Counted from the stretch's first letter, positions 1-7,826 are shown. The stretch: 64,000 nt of DNA from Glycomyces sp. YM15 (GCF_016918015.1 NZ_JAERMK010000023.1:1-64000); one strand, 5' to 3'. Made by a program: numbers and translations. Notes: generated by a model not told the origin, from the letters alone.

Positions 1-2
1 TG

Positions 3-89
3 CGCAGTCTCCAGAAACTCCCTGAGACCGTCAAGCGCTTCTTCAACCACCCCGAACTCGCCTACATCCTTGCCGCCCAACCGGAATGA
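3..89 (+). CDS. C-terminal fragment of an unidentified protein
   Basis: An open frame enters from the left edge and ends at TGA 87-89, giving 28 residues that finish HPELAYILAAQPE. Codon use (GC-rich third positions, no rare codons) looks coding, so this is probably the tail of a real gene whose body lies outside the window. There is too little sequence to assign a family. Confidence 0.5.
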   Translation, partial: RSLQKLPETVKRFFNHPELAYILAAQPE

Positions 90-554
90 CACCAGAACAA
101 CCAACTTCACAGTTCCGGATTAGTAGCACGTGTCCTGGACGGTCGTCCTGTCCTGCAACGAATCCGCGACGGCGCAAGCCTCTTTCGAATCCGCTCGCAG
201 CTGTATCAAGGGCGCACACGCCACACCAGATAGGGCAAGGCTCAAGCAGATCGTTTCCCCCAGATGTGGATACGTGACGCTCGAGCCCACGGCGCACTTG
301 ACGTCGGGTGTCCGACGGCCAGCAGGATCGTCGGCTTCCCGACCACGACCCGTTGTTCGACAGCGCAGTGTGGACGAGGCGGCGCCCTGCAATCCAAGTC
401 AGACATGCCAGCTGCGCTGGCGACGGGTTCTGCCTCGTCAATCGATTCAGGTGAAGCCGGCATGTCGGTTCTGTCTCCGGTCCTTGCGAAGTTCAGCGAC
501 CTGCTTGGGGAGCTCAGCGACGGTCACCGCGGCGGGACCTGACATGATCGGTGT
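90..554. other. 465-base spacer without a convincing gene
   Basis: All frames here give short or compositionally implausible products rich in Arg, Ser and Cys, with no recognisable motif and no Shine-Dalgarno site. Base composition is visibly lower in GC than the neighbouring core genes. The only functional signal I see is a weak -10-like CATGAT at 543-548, six bases before the next start codon. Confidence 0.5.
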
Positions 555-1070
555 ATGCCCCTCACGATTCAGGCGATGACCGTCAGGCAGCTGCTGACGT
601 TGAATGCCGACATCCTCGCCGAACTCCGACGCCGCGGGCTCGTCCGGACGAAGAACGCCCCGCTCGGCGACCTCGCCGAGTACGGCGCAGCGCTCGCGTA
701 CAGCGGGCAACTCGCCAAGAACTCCGAGAAATCCTATGATCTGACTGCTGCTGACGGGCGCCACATTCAGGTGAAAGCCCGATCGGTCGATCGCAACGCG
801 AGCAAGTCGCTGCCATTCTCCCCGTTCCGCACCTTCGATTTCGACGCGGCCGTCTTCATCGTCATCGACGCAGAGACGAACAGCGTGAGGTCGGCGTTCG
901 AGTGGACTCCGGATGAAGTGAGAACCCTCGGTCGACGAAGGAACCACACCAACGGGCACGTCGTGCGGATCGACCAGATCCAGAGCGCCGGCACCGACGT
1001 CACTGCGATGATGCAGGGGGTGTGGGCGCAGTTGCTCGACCTTGTGGAAGCGGTCGGTCCAGAGGGATGA
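555..1070 (+). CDS. PD-(D/E)XK-like nuclease-fold protein (DUF6998-like)
   Basis: The 171-residue protein has the spacing of a small restriction-endonuclease-like fold. An acidic residue lies in GDLAEYG (about residue 42), then Asp62 in YDLTAADG, then the QVKAR strand with Lys75, which fits the D...(E/Q)xK active-site core of the PD-(D/E)XK superfamily. After this comes a conserved-looking FDFDAAVFIVID strand. Proteins of this type are usually annotated as uncharacterised DUF6998 domain proteins, and substrate is unknown. No methyltransferase partner is visible, so a restriction role is not supported. The ATG lies six bases after a CATGAT box and has no Shine-Dalgarno site, so the transcript may be leaderless. 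A hairpin follows at 1162-1186. Confidence 0.65.
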   Translation: MPLTIQAMTVRQLLTLNADILAELRRRGLVRTKNAPLGDLAEYGAALAYSGQLAKNSEKSYDLTAADGRHIQVKARSVDRNASKSLPFSPFRTFDFDAAVFIVIDAETNSVRSAFEWTPDEVRTLGRRRNHTNGHVVRIDQIQSAGTDVTAMMQGVWAQLLDLVEAVGPEG

Positions 1071-1161
1071 TTTGGCTGTGCGCAAGCATTGCAGCCCCGG
1101 AGTCGCAGTCGTCCAGACCGCCACCGGGCCCTGACCAGACTCCATGCGTAGACATGCAGAA

Positions 1162-1186
1162 GCCCCGGAGATTACATCTCCGGGGC
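1162..1186. terminator. Hairpin between convergent genes
   Basis: Perfect 9-bp stem GCCCCGGAG (1162-1170) and CTCCGGGGC (1178-1186) around a 7-base loop. It lies between the nuclease-like gene reading right and the small gene reading left. On the plus strand it is followed by ATGTTTT, so it most likely ends transcription from one or both sides. Confidence 0.7.
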
Positions 1187-1212
1187 CTCGAATGTTTTGC
1201 GGATCTGGAGTT

Positions 1213-1398
1213 CTACCCGTCCTTAGACACGACCGTGATGAAGGTCATGTTCCCGTTGTGCCCGAAGTATTGCAGCTCAACCAGCCCCGGCACCTCGATG
1301 CGCACACACTCGCGCTTCGCTCGCATCTGCTGGTCTTTCGGGTGATCGACGCGTGGGTTGGTTCTCATCTCCTGGATGATCTCTTCGGCCTTGGTCAT
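1213..1398 (-). CDS. Small hypothetical protein, 61 residues
   Basis: The product starts MTKAEEIIQEMR and ends FITVVSKDG. It looks like a compact alpha/beta protein with a charged N-terminal helix and a C-terminal beta hairpin. An AGGAG Shine-Dalgarno sequence lies just upstream of the ATG (in gagaggagccctc), which is the best evidence that it is translated. I recognise no family. It lies downstream of the HTH gene at 1479-1757 but is separated from it by a hairpin, so it may be its own transcription unit. Confidence 0.5.
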   Translation of the reverse strand: MTKAEEIIQEMRTNPRVDHPKDQQMRAKRECVRIEVPGLVELQYFGHNGNMTFITVVSKDG

Positions 1399-1441
1399 GA
1401 GGGCTCCTCTCGCCTACGAGAAGTAGAGCATGTGGAAAAGC

Positions 1442-1470
1442 GAGGGGGTGGATGCACCAACTACCCCCTC
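1442..1470 (-). terminator. Rho-independent-like terminator on the minus strand
   Basis: GAGGGGGT (1442-1449) pairs with ACCCCCTC (1463-1470), and on the minus strand the stem is followed by GCTTTTCC. It lies directly after the stop codon of the HTH gene that reads leftward. Confidence 0.65.
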
Positions 1471-1478
1471 CCCCTCAG

Positions 1479-1757
1479 CTAACGCGGCTCGCGAGTCTGA
1501 CGCACGAGCTTCTTGACGCTGGTCAGGCCAATGCCGTACCGCTCCGCCAACACCGGCTGCCGAACACCGGCCCGGTAGGCCGCAACCAGCGCCTCAATCT
1601 CAACCGGAGTCAGGCGCTGGTGCAGCGACCGCGGCCTACGGGAGTCGTCCACGGCGGCGGGACTGGACGCGACTTGGATGATCTGGGCACCAATTCGCCG
1701 TTCCAACGCTTCATGCAGGGCCACTACCTGCGTCAACGTGTTCGAATACGCGACCAT
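1479..1757 (-). CDS. Stand-alone helix-turn-helix protein of resolvase C-terminal type
   Basis: About 92 residues from the chosen ATG (MVAYSNTL...). The C-terminal half, from LTPVEIEALVAAYRAG to GLTSVKKLVRQ, matches the Hin/resolvase-type helix-turn-helix normally found at the end of serine recombinases. No catalytic recombinase domain is present, so this is a free DNA-binding module, not an integrase. The start is uncertain: an in-frame ATG at 1772 and a GTG at 1808 also exist, and none has a good Shine-Dalgarno site. It may be a remnant of a mobile element or a small regulator. Confidence 0.5.
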   Translation of the reverse strand: MVAYSNTLTQVVALHEALERRIGAQIIQVASSPAAVDDSRRPRSLHQRLTPVEIEALVAAYRAGVRQPVLAERYGIGLTSVKKLVRQTREPR

Positions 1758-1860
1758 ACGGGGCGCACACATTGACAGACTTGACTGTGGCGCCTTGCGG
1801 GCGGTCACCGAACAGCGGATCCGTCGGCCCCGCCACGACCCGGCTCCCGCCGATGGGCGC

Positions 1861-2316
1861 TCAGTCCTCGAGCACCTTCGCGGCGATGTCGCCGAGCGCC
1901 TGCAACTCCGCGGGAGTGAGGCGATCGATCAGGTGGCGGCGGACCGAATCGACATGGCCCGGAGCGGCCTCGCGGATGGCACTGCGCCCGGACTCGGTCA
2001 AGGTGACCACGGTGCCGCGGGCGTCGTCGGGGTCGTCGCCGCGCGCGATGAGGCCGCGCTGTTCCATCCGGCCGAGATGGCGTGACAGGCCGCTGCGCGT
2101 CCACCACAGCCGCTCGCTCAGCTCGCCGACCCGAATCCCCTGCTCGGGCAGCTCGGACACGATCGAGAGCACGTCGTAGTCCTGTTCCGAGAGTCCGGCG
2201 TCCGCGGCGAGGTCGCGGTCGATCCGCAGATCGAGCAGGCGGCGCATCCGGCGGTAGCCGAGCCAGGCGCGCATCTCGGCGTCGCTCAGCCAGCGGGGTT
2301 CGGTCATGCGCTCCAC
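1861..2316 (-). CDS. MarR-family transcriptional regulator
   Basis: The 151-residue protein has the MarR layout: N-terminal helices, a winged helix with GELSERLWWTRSGLSRHLGRME as recognition region, and the wing DDPDDARGTVVTLTESG, then a C-terminal dimerisation helix. It is divergent from an NAD(P)H-dependent FMN reductase, and the 76-base space between them contains two copies of a palindrome (2326-2376), as expected for an autoregulated repressor controlling its neighbour. Translation could start at GTG 2316 or at ATG 2307. The ligand is unknown; MarR/quinone-reductase pairs usually respond to quinones, phenolics or oxidants. Confidence 0.9.
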   Translation of the reverse strand: MERMTEPRWLSDAEMRAWLGYRRMRRLLDLRIDRDLAADAGLSEQDYDVLSIVSELPEQGIRVGELSERLWWTRSGLSRHLGRMEQRGLIARGDDPDDARGTVVTLTESGRSAIREAAPGHVDSVRRHLIDRLTPAELQALGDIAAKVLED

Positions 2317-2325
2317 GGTACCCGA

Positions 2326-2376
2326 TAGTTGACATGTAACTAAAATGCGCGCTAGATTTTTAGTTACATGTAACTA
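2326..2376. promoter_or_regulatory. Paired MarR operators in a divergent promoter
   Basis: A perfect 16-bp palindrome, TAGTTACATGTAACTA, lies at 2361-2376. A near-copy with one inserted base, TAGTTGACATGTAACTA, lies at 2326-2342. Both sit between the divergent MarR and FMN-reductase genes, each close to one start codon, so a MarR dimer at each site could repress both directions. Confidence 0.8.
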
Positions 2377-2392
2377 ATATTGGAGGTACGGC

Positions 2393-2965
2393 ATGACCAC
2401 CACCCCGGAGATCCTGGTGATCTGCGCTTCGACCCGACCCGGCTCGCTCAACCGGCGCCTCGCCGCGGCCGCCGCGAACCGGCTGCGCGCCGGAGGCGCG
2501 GTGGCACGGCTCCTCGACCTCGACGATTACCCGGTCCCGCTCTACCGCGGCGGCGTCGAGGCGACCGAGGGCGTCGCCGAAGGCGCCCGGCGGTTCGCCG
2601 CCGACCTGGCCCGCCACGACGGCCTCGTCCTCGCGTCCCCCGAGTACAACCACTCGATGCCCGGCGCCCTCAAGAACCTCCTCGACTGGGTCTCCCGCAT
2701 CAAACCCTGGCCGACCGCCGGCGTTCACACCGTGCTCATGTCGGCCTCCACCGGTGCCCTCGGTGGCGCGCGCGGCCTCGAAGCCCTCCGCATCACCTTG
2801 GCGAGCAACGGCATGCGCATCCACGAATCCGACTACGCCCTCCCCGCGGCCGACCAGGTCCTGACCGAGCGCGGCGATCTGACCGACTCCGGGGAAAGCG
2901 ATCGCCTCGACGCCGTTCTCAAGACCTTCCTGGCGGCGACCGGCGCCTCCGACGGCCGGCGGTGA
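2393..2965 (+). CDS. NADPH-dependent FMN reductase / quinone reductase-like flavoprotein
   Basis: The 190-residue protein is a flavodoxin-fold enzyme of the FMN_red family. ASTRPGSLNRR near residue 10 forms the FMN phosphate-binding loop, and SPEYNHSMPGALKNLLDW near residue 83 is the signature isoalloxazine-contact loop of YieF/ArsH-like reductases. Such enzymes reduce quinones, azo compounds or chromate with NAD(P)H in the cytoplasm. A strong Shine-Dalgarno GGAGGT at 2382-2387 fixes the start. A MarR operator overlaps its promoter, which implies induction by an electrophile or quinone-like signal. Confidence 0.9.
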   Translation: MTTTPEILVICASTRPGSLNRRLAAAAANRLRAGGAVARLLDLDDYPVPLYRGGVEATEGVAEGARRFAADLARHDGLVLASPEYNHSMPGALKNLLDWVSRIKPWPTAGVHTVLMSASTGALGGARGLEALRITLASNGMRIHESDYALPAADQVLTERGDLTDSGESDRLDAVLKTFLAATGASDGRR

Positions 2966-3017
2966 CGTACTCGACCGACCCGAGCCCCGGAGCGCGCTGA
3001 ACGCCATTCGGAGGCCT

Positions 3018-3078
3018 CCCTTTCTTGACTGTCCGGTCAAGAACGGGGTACGCTCTTGACCGGACAGTCAAGAAAGGG
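3018..3078. promoter_or_regulatory. Perfect 25-bp inverted repeat, TetR operator pair
   Basis: Arms 3018-3042 and 3054-3078 are exact reverse complements, separated by 11 bases. Each arm contains a TTGAC-N6-GTCAA site (TTGACTGTCCGGTCAA on the left, TTGACCGGACAGTCAA on the right). The right arm ends directly before the Shine-Dalgarno site of the TetR gene, so binding there would block its own expression. The same half-sites recur at 3718-3733. Confidence 0.85.
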
Positions 3079-3084
3079 ATTCCG

Positions 3085-3675
3085 TTGGCACGAGAGACCC
3101 GGGAACGAGTACTCCGGACGGCGCGCGACCTCGTCCATGGAGCATCGCTGGCGGAGGTCGGCATCGAGGAGATCTGCGCCGAGGCGGGGGTCCACCGCGG
3201 CAGCCTCTACCACTTCTTTCCCTCGAAGGACGCGCTCGGCCTCGCAGTGCTGGACGCCAACTGGGATCTGATGCGCGCCATGCTCGACGAGGCGTTCCAG
3301 GCGGCGGTCGAGCCGCTCGACCGCATCGACCGCTTCATCCAGGGCTTCGGCCGGATGCTCGGTCTGATGCGCCAGAAGATGGGGACGACACCGGGCTGCC
3401 CGCTCGGCGGTCTGACCGCGGAGCTGTCGGCGCAGCCCGGCCCCGGGAGGGACCGGGCGCAGGCGGTGCTGGAGGAGTGGGCCGGATACTTCTCCGGCGC
3501 CGTTCACGAGGCCCAGGTGCGAGGGCAGGTCTCGCGATCGGTCGATCCGCACGCCGCGGCGCTGCGGATCCTGGCATTCGTGCAGGGCATGGCGCTGCTC
3601 GCCAAGGTGTACGACCGCCCGGACCGGGTCGTTGCGACCCGCGAGACGATCCGGGCGCTGATCGCCGCCGACTGA
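3085..3675 (+). CDS. TetR-family transcriptional regulator
   Basis: A 196-residue TetR/AcrR protein read from TTG 3085. The helix-turn-helix (ASLAEVGIEEICAEAGVHRGSLYHFFPSKDALG) occupies about residues 15-50, and the rest is the ligand-binding, dimerising helical domain. The upstream in-frame codons belong to the operator, and AAAGGGA six bases before the TTG supports this start. The perfect inverted repeat directly upstream suggests strong autoregulation. A third matching site lies before the next gene, encoding a thioredoxin-fold membrane protein, which is therefore the likely target. The inducer is unknown. Confidence 0.9.
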   Translation: MARETRERVLRTARDLVHGASLAEVGIEEICAEAGVHRGSLYHFFPSKDALGLAVLDANWDLMRAMLDEAFQAAVEPLDRIDRFIQGFGRMLGLMRQKMGTTPGCPLGGLTAELSAQPGPGRDRAQAVLEEWAGYFSGAVHEAQVRGQVSRSVDPHAAALRILAFVQGMALLAKVYDRPDRVVATRETIRALIAAD

Positions 3676-3717
3676 ACCCCGCGCCGAGGGCCTGCCGGCC
3701 TTCGCGCGCCCACCGAT

Positions 3718-3733
3718 TTGACCGAACGGTCAA
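3718..3733. promoter_or_regulatory. TetR operator upstream of the thioredoxin-fold gene
   Basis: TTGACCGAACGGTCAA has the same TTGAC-N6-GTCAA layout as the two sites in front of the TetR gene. It lies 32 bases before the ATG of the next gene, so that gene probably has its own TetR-controlled promoter or an internal regulated start. Confidence 0.75.
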
Positions 3734-3765
3734 CTCTCATCGAATCCATGAAAAGGACAGGACAC

Positions 3766-4602
3766 ATGTCGAAACCACCCGCACCGAGCGAGCGCCCCGC
3801 CGAGACCGAGCTGGAGCGGACGTACCGCTTCGAGCGGTTCACCACGAAGCTCCTGATCGACGACATGCGTTTCCCCGCCACGGCGCCCAAGGCCGGCGAC
3901 CGCGTGCCCCCGTTCGACCTGCCGACGCTCGACGGCGGCCGATTCCGGGACGACGATCTCGGCGCCGCACCGGTCCTCATGGCGTTCGGGTCGCGCACCT
4001 GCCCGGTCACCGAGAGCGCCGGACCGGTGCTGCGGCGGCTGCACGACGAATTCGCGGGCAGGGTTCGCTTCGTCGTCGTCAACACTCGTGAAGCCCACCC
4101 CGGCGACGTGTTCCCGCAGCCGAGGTCCTTCCGAGAGAAGTGGGAGCACGCCCTCGAGCTTCGCGCCCACCACGGTTTCGATTTCGAGGTGGCCGTCGAC
4201 GACATCGACGGGAGTCTCCACCGCGCGATGTCGCCGAAGCCCAATTCGGCGTACCTCCTCAGTCCGGCCGGCGCCGTCCTCTACCGCGCGCACTGGGCCA
4301 ATGATGAACGCGGCCTTCGCGATGCGCTCGCTCGAGCCGCCTCCGGCCGACCGCTCCAGCGGGGCGCGAGCAGGGGCATGACCGGGCCGCTGCTGCGCGC
4401 GGTCGGCCACCTGCCAGGCGTGGTCGCGTTCGCCGGGCGCAGCGTCGAACGGGACGTATGGCGCGCCGCCACCCCGCTCGCCGTCCTCGCCCGCCTGTCA
4501 CGGCTGTTCGGCAGGCTGCGCAGCGACCACCGCGGAGCCGCCTCGCTCGCACTGCTCGTCGCCGCGGCCGCCATCGCCGTCGGCATCGTCCTCGCCCTCT
4601 GA
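3766..4602 (+). CDS. Peroxiredoxin/deiodinase-like thioredoxin-fold protein with a C-terminal membrane anchor
   Basis: 278 residues from ATG 3766, preceded by AGGACAGG. A thioredoxin-fold domain runs from about residue 40 to 190: AGDRVPPFDLPTLDGG, then GSRTCPVTES with a single Cys at the active-site position, then VVVNTREAHPGD, which resembles the iodothyronine-deiodinase/AhpC group. The rest is a linker and a hydrophobic C-terminal helix (LALLVAAAAIAVGIVLAL). A peroxide- or thiol-linked reductase held at the membrane is plausible, but the substrate is unknown. TetR operator 3718-3733 lies directly upstream. The single Cys suggests a 1-Cys mechanism. Confidence 0.75.
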   Translation: MSKPPAPSERPAETELERTYRFERFTTKLLIDDMRFPATAPKAGDRVPPFDLPTLDGGRFRDDDLGAAPVLMAFGSRTCPVTESAGPVLRRLHDEFAGRVRFVVVNTREAHPGDVFPQPRSFREKWEHALELRAHHGFDFEVAVDDIDGSLHRAMSPKPNSAYLLSPAGAVLYRAHWANDERGLRDALARAASGRPLQRGASRGMTGPLLRAVGHLPGVVAFAGRSVERDVWRAATPLAVLARLSRLFGRLRSDHRGAASLALLVAAAAIAVGIVLAL

Positions 4603-4607
4603 CCACC

Positions 4608-5012
4608 TCAGTCGTCGCGAGGCGTCTCCCCCGGTCCCGTCGTCGGCGTCCCCTCCACATCGGACCCGTCGGCGGGCTCGGTCGGACGCTCGGCGTCCGA
4701 CTCGTCCGGCACTTCGACCCTGACACGCCATCCTTCGTCGGCGCCGATGACATGCAACGTGGCGGTGACTTCGAATGCGGCGCCGGTGACGGGATCGATC
4801 ACCGTGCAGTCCACCTCCTTGCCCGAGGAGACGATGACCTCGAAATCACCGCAGTCGACCTCGGGGCGCTCGCCGAGCTGCTCTTCCAGCACTCTGGCGA
4901 CGAAGTCGGCGACCGCGTCGCCGGAGGCGGTGAGTTCCGTTTCGGTGCTGCACGCGGCGAGCGCGAAGGACGCGATCGCCAGGGGCAGCGCGGTGAGGGG
5001 GTGCGAGCGCAA
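4608..5012 (-). CDS. Secreted lipoprotein, DUF4333-like
   Basis: 134 residues read from TTG 5012, with AGAAGG upstream. It begins with a lipoprotein signal (PLTALPLAIASFALAACSTE) whose lipobox LAAC gives lipidation at the Cys. The mature part has GDAVADFVARVLEEQLG and a pattern of Cys-containing strands (VDCGDFEV, VDCTVIDPVTG), like the small DUF4333 domain seen in many actinobacterial lipoproteins. The tail is Pro/Thr/Asp-rich. It converges on the preceding gene with only 5 bases between the stops. Function is unknown; location is the outer face of the membrane. Confidence 0.75.
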   Translation of the reverse strand: MRSHPLTALPLAIASFALAACSTETELTASGDAVADFVARVLEEQLGERPEVDCGDFEVIVSSGKEVDCTVIDPVTGAAFEVTATLHVIGADEGWRVRVEVPDESDAERPTEPADGSDVEGTPTTGPGETPRDD

Positions 5013-5256
5013 TGCCGTGCCTTCTGTCCGATGTCTCGCCGGGCACGCGCCCGGCCGGGCCGCCGATCGTCGGCGCCCGCCCTGATTATGCGCGGAGCAT
5101 GCGAGTGAGCGGTGCGGCGACGGACTCGACGCGTCGGCCGGCGCAGTCCCGTCGACCATTCGAAGTGCGCCCGGTCCCCGTTGGGCCGCAGCGATTTGCC
5201 GAGGGACGTTAGCCTGGGCGGTGCCCTCGCCCCAGCCCCCGAAGGAAGTGCCCACC

Positions 5257-5997
5257 GTGGTTCAGCAGCCCTACGGCCCCCAGTACTCACAGGCAGGCCA
5301 CCCACTTCCCCCTCCCGGGAAACGCAACCCGGAGCACGCCTTCGAGGACCGGATCAAGCTGGGACGCGACATGGTCGTCGGCGCGGTCCTGGTCCTCGCC
5401 GGCACCGCATGCACCGGAGCCGCGGCCTGGTACGCGATGTTCGTCGCCGACGCGCTCGGGACGCCGGTGCCGGCCGCGCTGCTGGCGGCCGCAGCCCTGC
5501 TGTTCCTCGCCCAGGTCTGGTACTTCGTGCTCCGGGAGGGCCGGACGAAGCTCATCGCGGCGGCGATCGGCGTCCATCTGGTCCTGTTCGCGATCCCGAT
5601 CCTGGTGTTCATCGGCGTCAACGAACAGGTGCTGGCCGTGCGCGGCGTCACCGAATCATGCACGGTCACTTCGCAGGAGAAGGTCTACATCCGCAGCGGC
5701 GGCGAGCGGGAGCCGCGGTACGAGCACACCCTGGAATGCCCGACCGGCGGGGAACTGGGGCTTCGGACCAGGCCGCACAGCCGCTACGAGGTGGGCGAGT
5801 CGGTCGTCATCACCTACGACCCCGAGGGCCGAGCCGGGCACCGCACGGGCGAGCCGAGCGGCGCGCCGCTCGCGCTGTTCGGTGCCATCGCTGCGGCGGC
5901 TTTCGTGCTCGGCACCGTCGTGCGGGTGATCTACCTGCGATTCAGGTGCAATCGCGGCGCGAAGCGTCGAGCCGCGTTCGGCGCGCCCGGGCTGTAG
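5257..5997 (+). CDS. Multi-pass membrane protein of unknown function
   Basis: 246 residues from GTG 5257, with GAAGGAAG upstream; an in-frame GTG at 5221 has no such site. A Pro/Gln-rich cytoplasmic N-terminus is followed by three hydrophobic helices (about residues 40-60, 72-92 and 99-120). A roughly 85-residue soluble domain with two cysteines (TESCTVTS and HTLECPTGG) follows, then one more helix (about residues 205-228) and a basic tail. The soluble loop resembles DUF3592-like extracytoplasmic domains, but I cannot assign a role. Confidence 0.7.
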   Translation: MVQQPYGPQYSQAGHPLPPPGKRNPEHAFEDRIKLGRDMVVGAVLVLAGTACTGAAAWYAMFVADALGTPVPAALLAAAALLFLAQVWYFVLREGRTKLIAAAIGVHLVLFAIPILVFIGVNEQVLAVRGVTESCTVTSQEKVYIRSGGEREPRYEHTLECPTGGELGLRTRPHSRYEVGESVVITYDPEGRAGHRTGEPSGAPLALFGAIAAAAFVLGTVVRVIYLRFRCNRGAKRRAAFGAPGL

Positions 5998-6027
5998 CCG
6001 GTCGAGCGTCGAGGCGCTGGACGCAGC

Positions 6028-6702
6028 TCACCCGCCGTCGTCCGCTTCGCGGTAGGTCACGTCCTCGATGCCTTCTATCGTTCTGAGCTTCACCGTGAGC
6101 TCCTCGACCGCGCCGCGGCCGCTGAGGACGAAGTCGGTGGTGCGCTCATACCCGTCGCCGTTCTCGCCCTGGACTTCGGTGACCTTGAAGCCCTCCGCGG
6201 TGCATCTGGCGAGCGCGGAGGCCAGCGCGGCCGAGCTCGTGTAGTGGATCCGGAGGCGTCCGGCGTGTTTGGCGTGGTGGGCGATGACGTCCTCGAGGGG
6301 GGCGAGCCCGGCGACGACGGCGAGCTGCGCGACGGCGACCGCGACGCCGGCCCAGTACAGGCCCGCGCCGCAGGCGACCGCGACGGCGGTGGTGGACCAG
6401 ATCGAGGCGGCGGTAGTCATGCCGTGGACGATGTTCCGGTGGAAGAAGATGACGCCCGCGCCCAGGAAGCCGATGCCGGTCACGACCTGCGCGGCGATGC
6501 GGGCGGGGTCGACGCCGGGGGTGCCGGGGACGGTTTCGGGGAAGCCGTAGCGGCCGGCGAGCACGAACATGCAGGTGCCGACCGCGATGAGGCCGTGCGT
6601 GCGCATCCCGGCGGGCTTGCCCTGCCATTCTCGTTCGGCGCCGACGGCCAGCCCGAGCAGCAGCGCCAGCCCGAGGGGTCCCAAGAACGTCCAAGGCTCC
6701 AT
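6028..6702 (-). CDS. MgtC/SapB family membrane protein
   Basis: 224 residues. The N-terminal two thirds contain the MgtC hydrophobic core with its conserved motifs: LGLAVGAEREWQGKPAGMRTHGL, where the basic and acidic residues follow helix 1, and VVTGIGFLGAGVIF. The C-terminal roughly 80 residues form an ACT-like soluble domain (LRTIEGIEDVTY). MgtC proteins help growth at low magnesium or low pH and can modulate ATP synthase; here the role is inferred from family only. It stands alone, convergent with the preceding gene. Confidence 0.9.
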   Translation of the reverse strand: MEPWTFLGPLGLALLLGLAVGAEREWQGKPAGMRTHGLIAVGTCMFVLAGRYGFPETVPGTPGVDPARIAAQVVTGIGFLGAGVIFFHRNIVHGMTTAASIWSTTAVAVACGAGLYWAGVAVAVAQLAVVAGLAPLEDVIAHHAKHAGRLRIHYTSSAALASALARCTAEGFKVTEVQGENGDGYERTTDFVLSGRGAVEELTVKLRTIEGIEDVTYREADDGG

Positions 6703-6861
6703 AACTGATGGGGATACCCGGACGGCCGCACGCCCAATCGAATTCGTATCGAGCCGCGTTGGCGAAGCCGATGCAGCGGCGAGATGTCGAGCGGGCGCGA
6801 TCGCCGCGGTCCTCGGAGTCTCCGAACAGCGTGCCTCGCAGCTGACCCGGCAGGCAGCAGG

Positions 6862-7740
6862 CTAAAGCCCCGCGAAGAGGTCGGATTCCCAGCCGTGTTC
6901 GCCGCCGCCGGGGCCGCGTTCGCCCTTGACGAGGCGGTAGTGCTCGGCGCCGAGGGCGTCTTCGCCGAGTTTGTCGCCGAGGACGTCGAGCCAGTCGCCG
7001 GGGGCGATCTGGGTGGCGTAGGCGGCCATGGCCTCGCGTTTGCTCGAGGTGTCGCCGATGACGCAGGCGTCGATCTCGTCGTCGGGGACGCCGAAGGGCA
7101 GGTCGTCGACGGACTCGGCTCCGGCGAAGGGGTTGTCGGTGGCGCCGGTGAAGGCGTCGAACTGGGCCTCGATGATGCTGCGGGGCATCGTGGTCCAGTA
7201 GATCTTGCGGATGTCGTGGGCCGGGCCGAGGTCGGGTCGCCAGGTGGGGTCGGCGGCGAGGTCGGCGGCGCGCATGGCGACGCGGTGGGCCTGGATGTGG
7301 TCGGGGTGGCCGTAGAAGCCGTCGGGGTCGTAGGTGACGAGGACTTCGGGGGCGCGGTCGCGGATGACGGCCACGAGGTCGGCGGCGGCCTCGTCGCGGT
7401 CGGCGCCCCAGAACGCGCGTGGGTGGTCGTTCGCGCGCAGGCCCATCATGCCGGAGTCGCGGTAGCGGGCCACGCCGCCGAGGAAGTGGGTGTCGGTGAC
7501 GCCGAGCGCGGCGGTGGCCTGCCGGTACTCCCAGTAGCGGTAGCCGCCGAGCTGGTCGGCCCGGTCGGCGGCGAGCCCGGCGAGGTGGGGGACGCGGACT
7601 TCGCCCTCCTCGCCGAGGGTGCAGGTGACGATGGTGACGTGCGCGTCGGGCCGGGCGGCGTAGTGGGCGATCGTGGCGCCGGTGCCGACGGTCTCGTCGT
7701 CGGGGTGGGCGTGGACGAACAGGATCCCGCGTGCGCTCAT
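6862..7740 (-). CDS. mshB: Mycothiol biosynthesis deacetylase MshB
   Basis: 292 residues. The protein starts [17 protein letters not shown], containing the AHPDD zinc site of the LmbE/MshB deacetylases. [11 protein letters not shown] near residue 140 supplies the second metal-binding His set. MshB removes the acetyl group from GlcNAc-inositol in the second committed step of mycothiol synthesis in the cytoplasm. The ATG at 7740 lies seven bases after a TAGTCT box, so it looks leaderless; the upstream in-frame codons are not needed. Other msh genes are not in the window, as is usual for actinobacteria. Confidence 0.92.
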   Translation of the reverse strand: MSARGILFVHAHPDDETVGTGATIAHYAARPDAHVTIVTCTLGEEGEVRVPHLAGLAADRADQLGGYRYWEYRQATAALGVTDTHFLGGVARYRDSGMMGLRANDHPRAFWGADRDEAAADLVAVIRDRAPEVLVTYDPDGFYGHPDHIQAHRVAMRAADLAADPTWRPDLGPAHDIRKIYWTTMPRSIIEAQFDAFTGATDNPFAGAESVDDLPFGVPDDEIDACVIGDTSSKREAMAAYATQIAPGDWLDVLGDKLGEDALGAEHYRLVKGERGPGGGEHGWESDLFAGL

Positions 7741-7815
7741 GCGGTCAAGACTAGCCAGCGCAGTGGTCGACCGGCGCCTCTCGAGTCCCACGGGCCACGA
7801 TGGATCAATCGAAGC

Positions 7816-7826
7816 AAACTTTGCAA
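7816..7826. promoter_or_regulatory. RamB-like site upstream of sdhCAB
   Basis: AAACTTTGCAA at 7816-7826 lies inside the small palindrome GCAAACTTTGC (7814-7824). It matches the core of the binding motif of RamB, the acetate/propionate-metabolism regulator of corynebacteria and mycobacteria, which controls sdh in Corynebacterium. It sits about 85 bases before the sdh start and 72 bases before the -10 box. Assignment rests on motif similarity only. Confidence 0.45.

Noticed and set aside
555-1070. Restriction-modification system based on the PD-(D/E)XK-like gene
   Set aside because: No DNA methyltransferase or specificity gene is visible in the window, so only a nuclease-fold protein is claimed.
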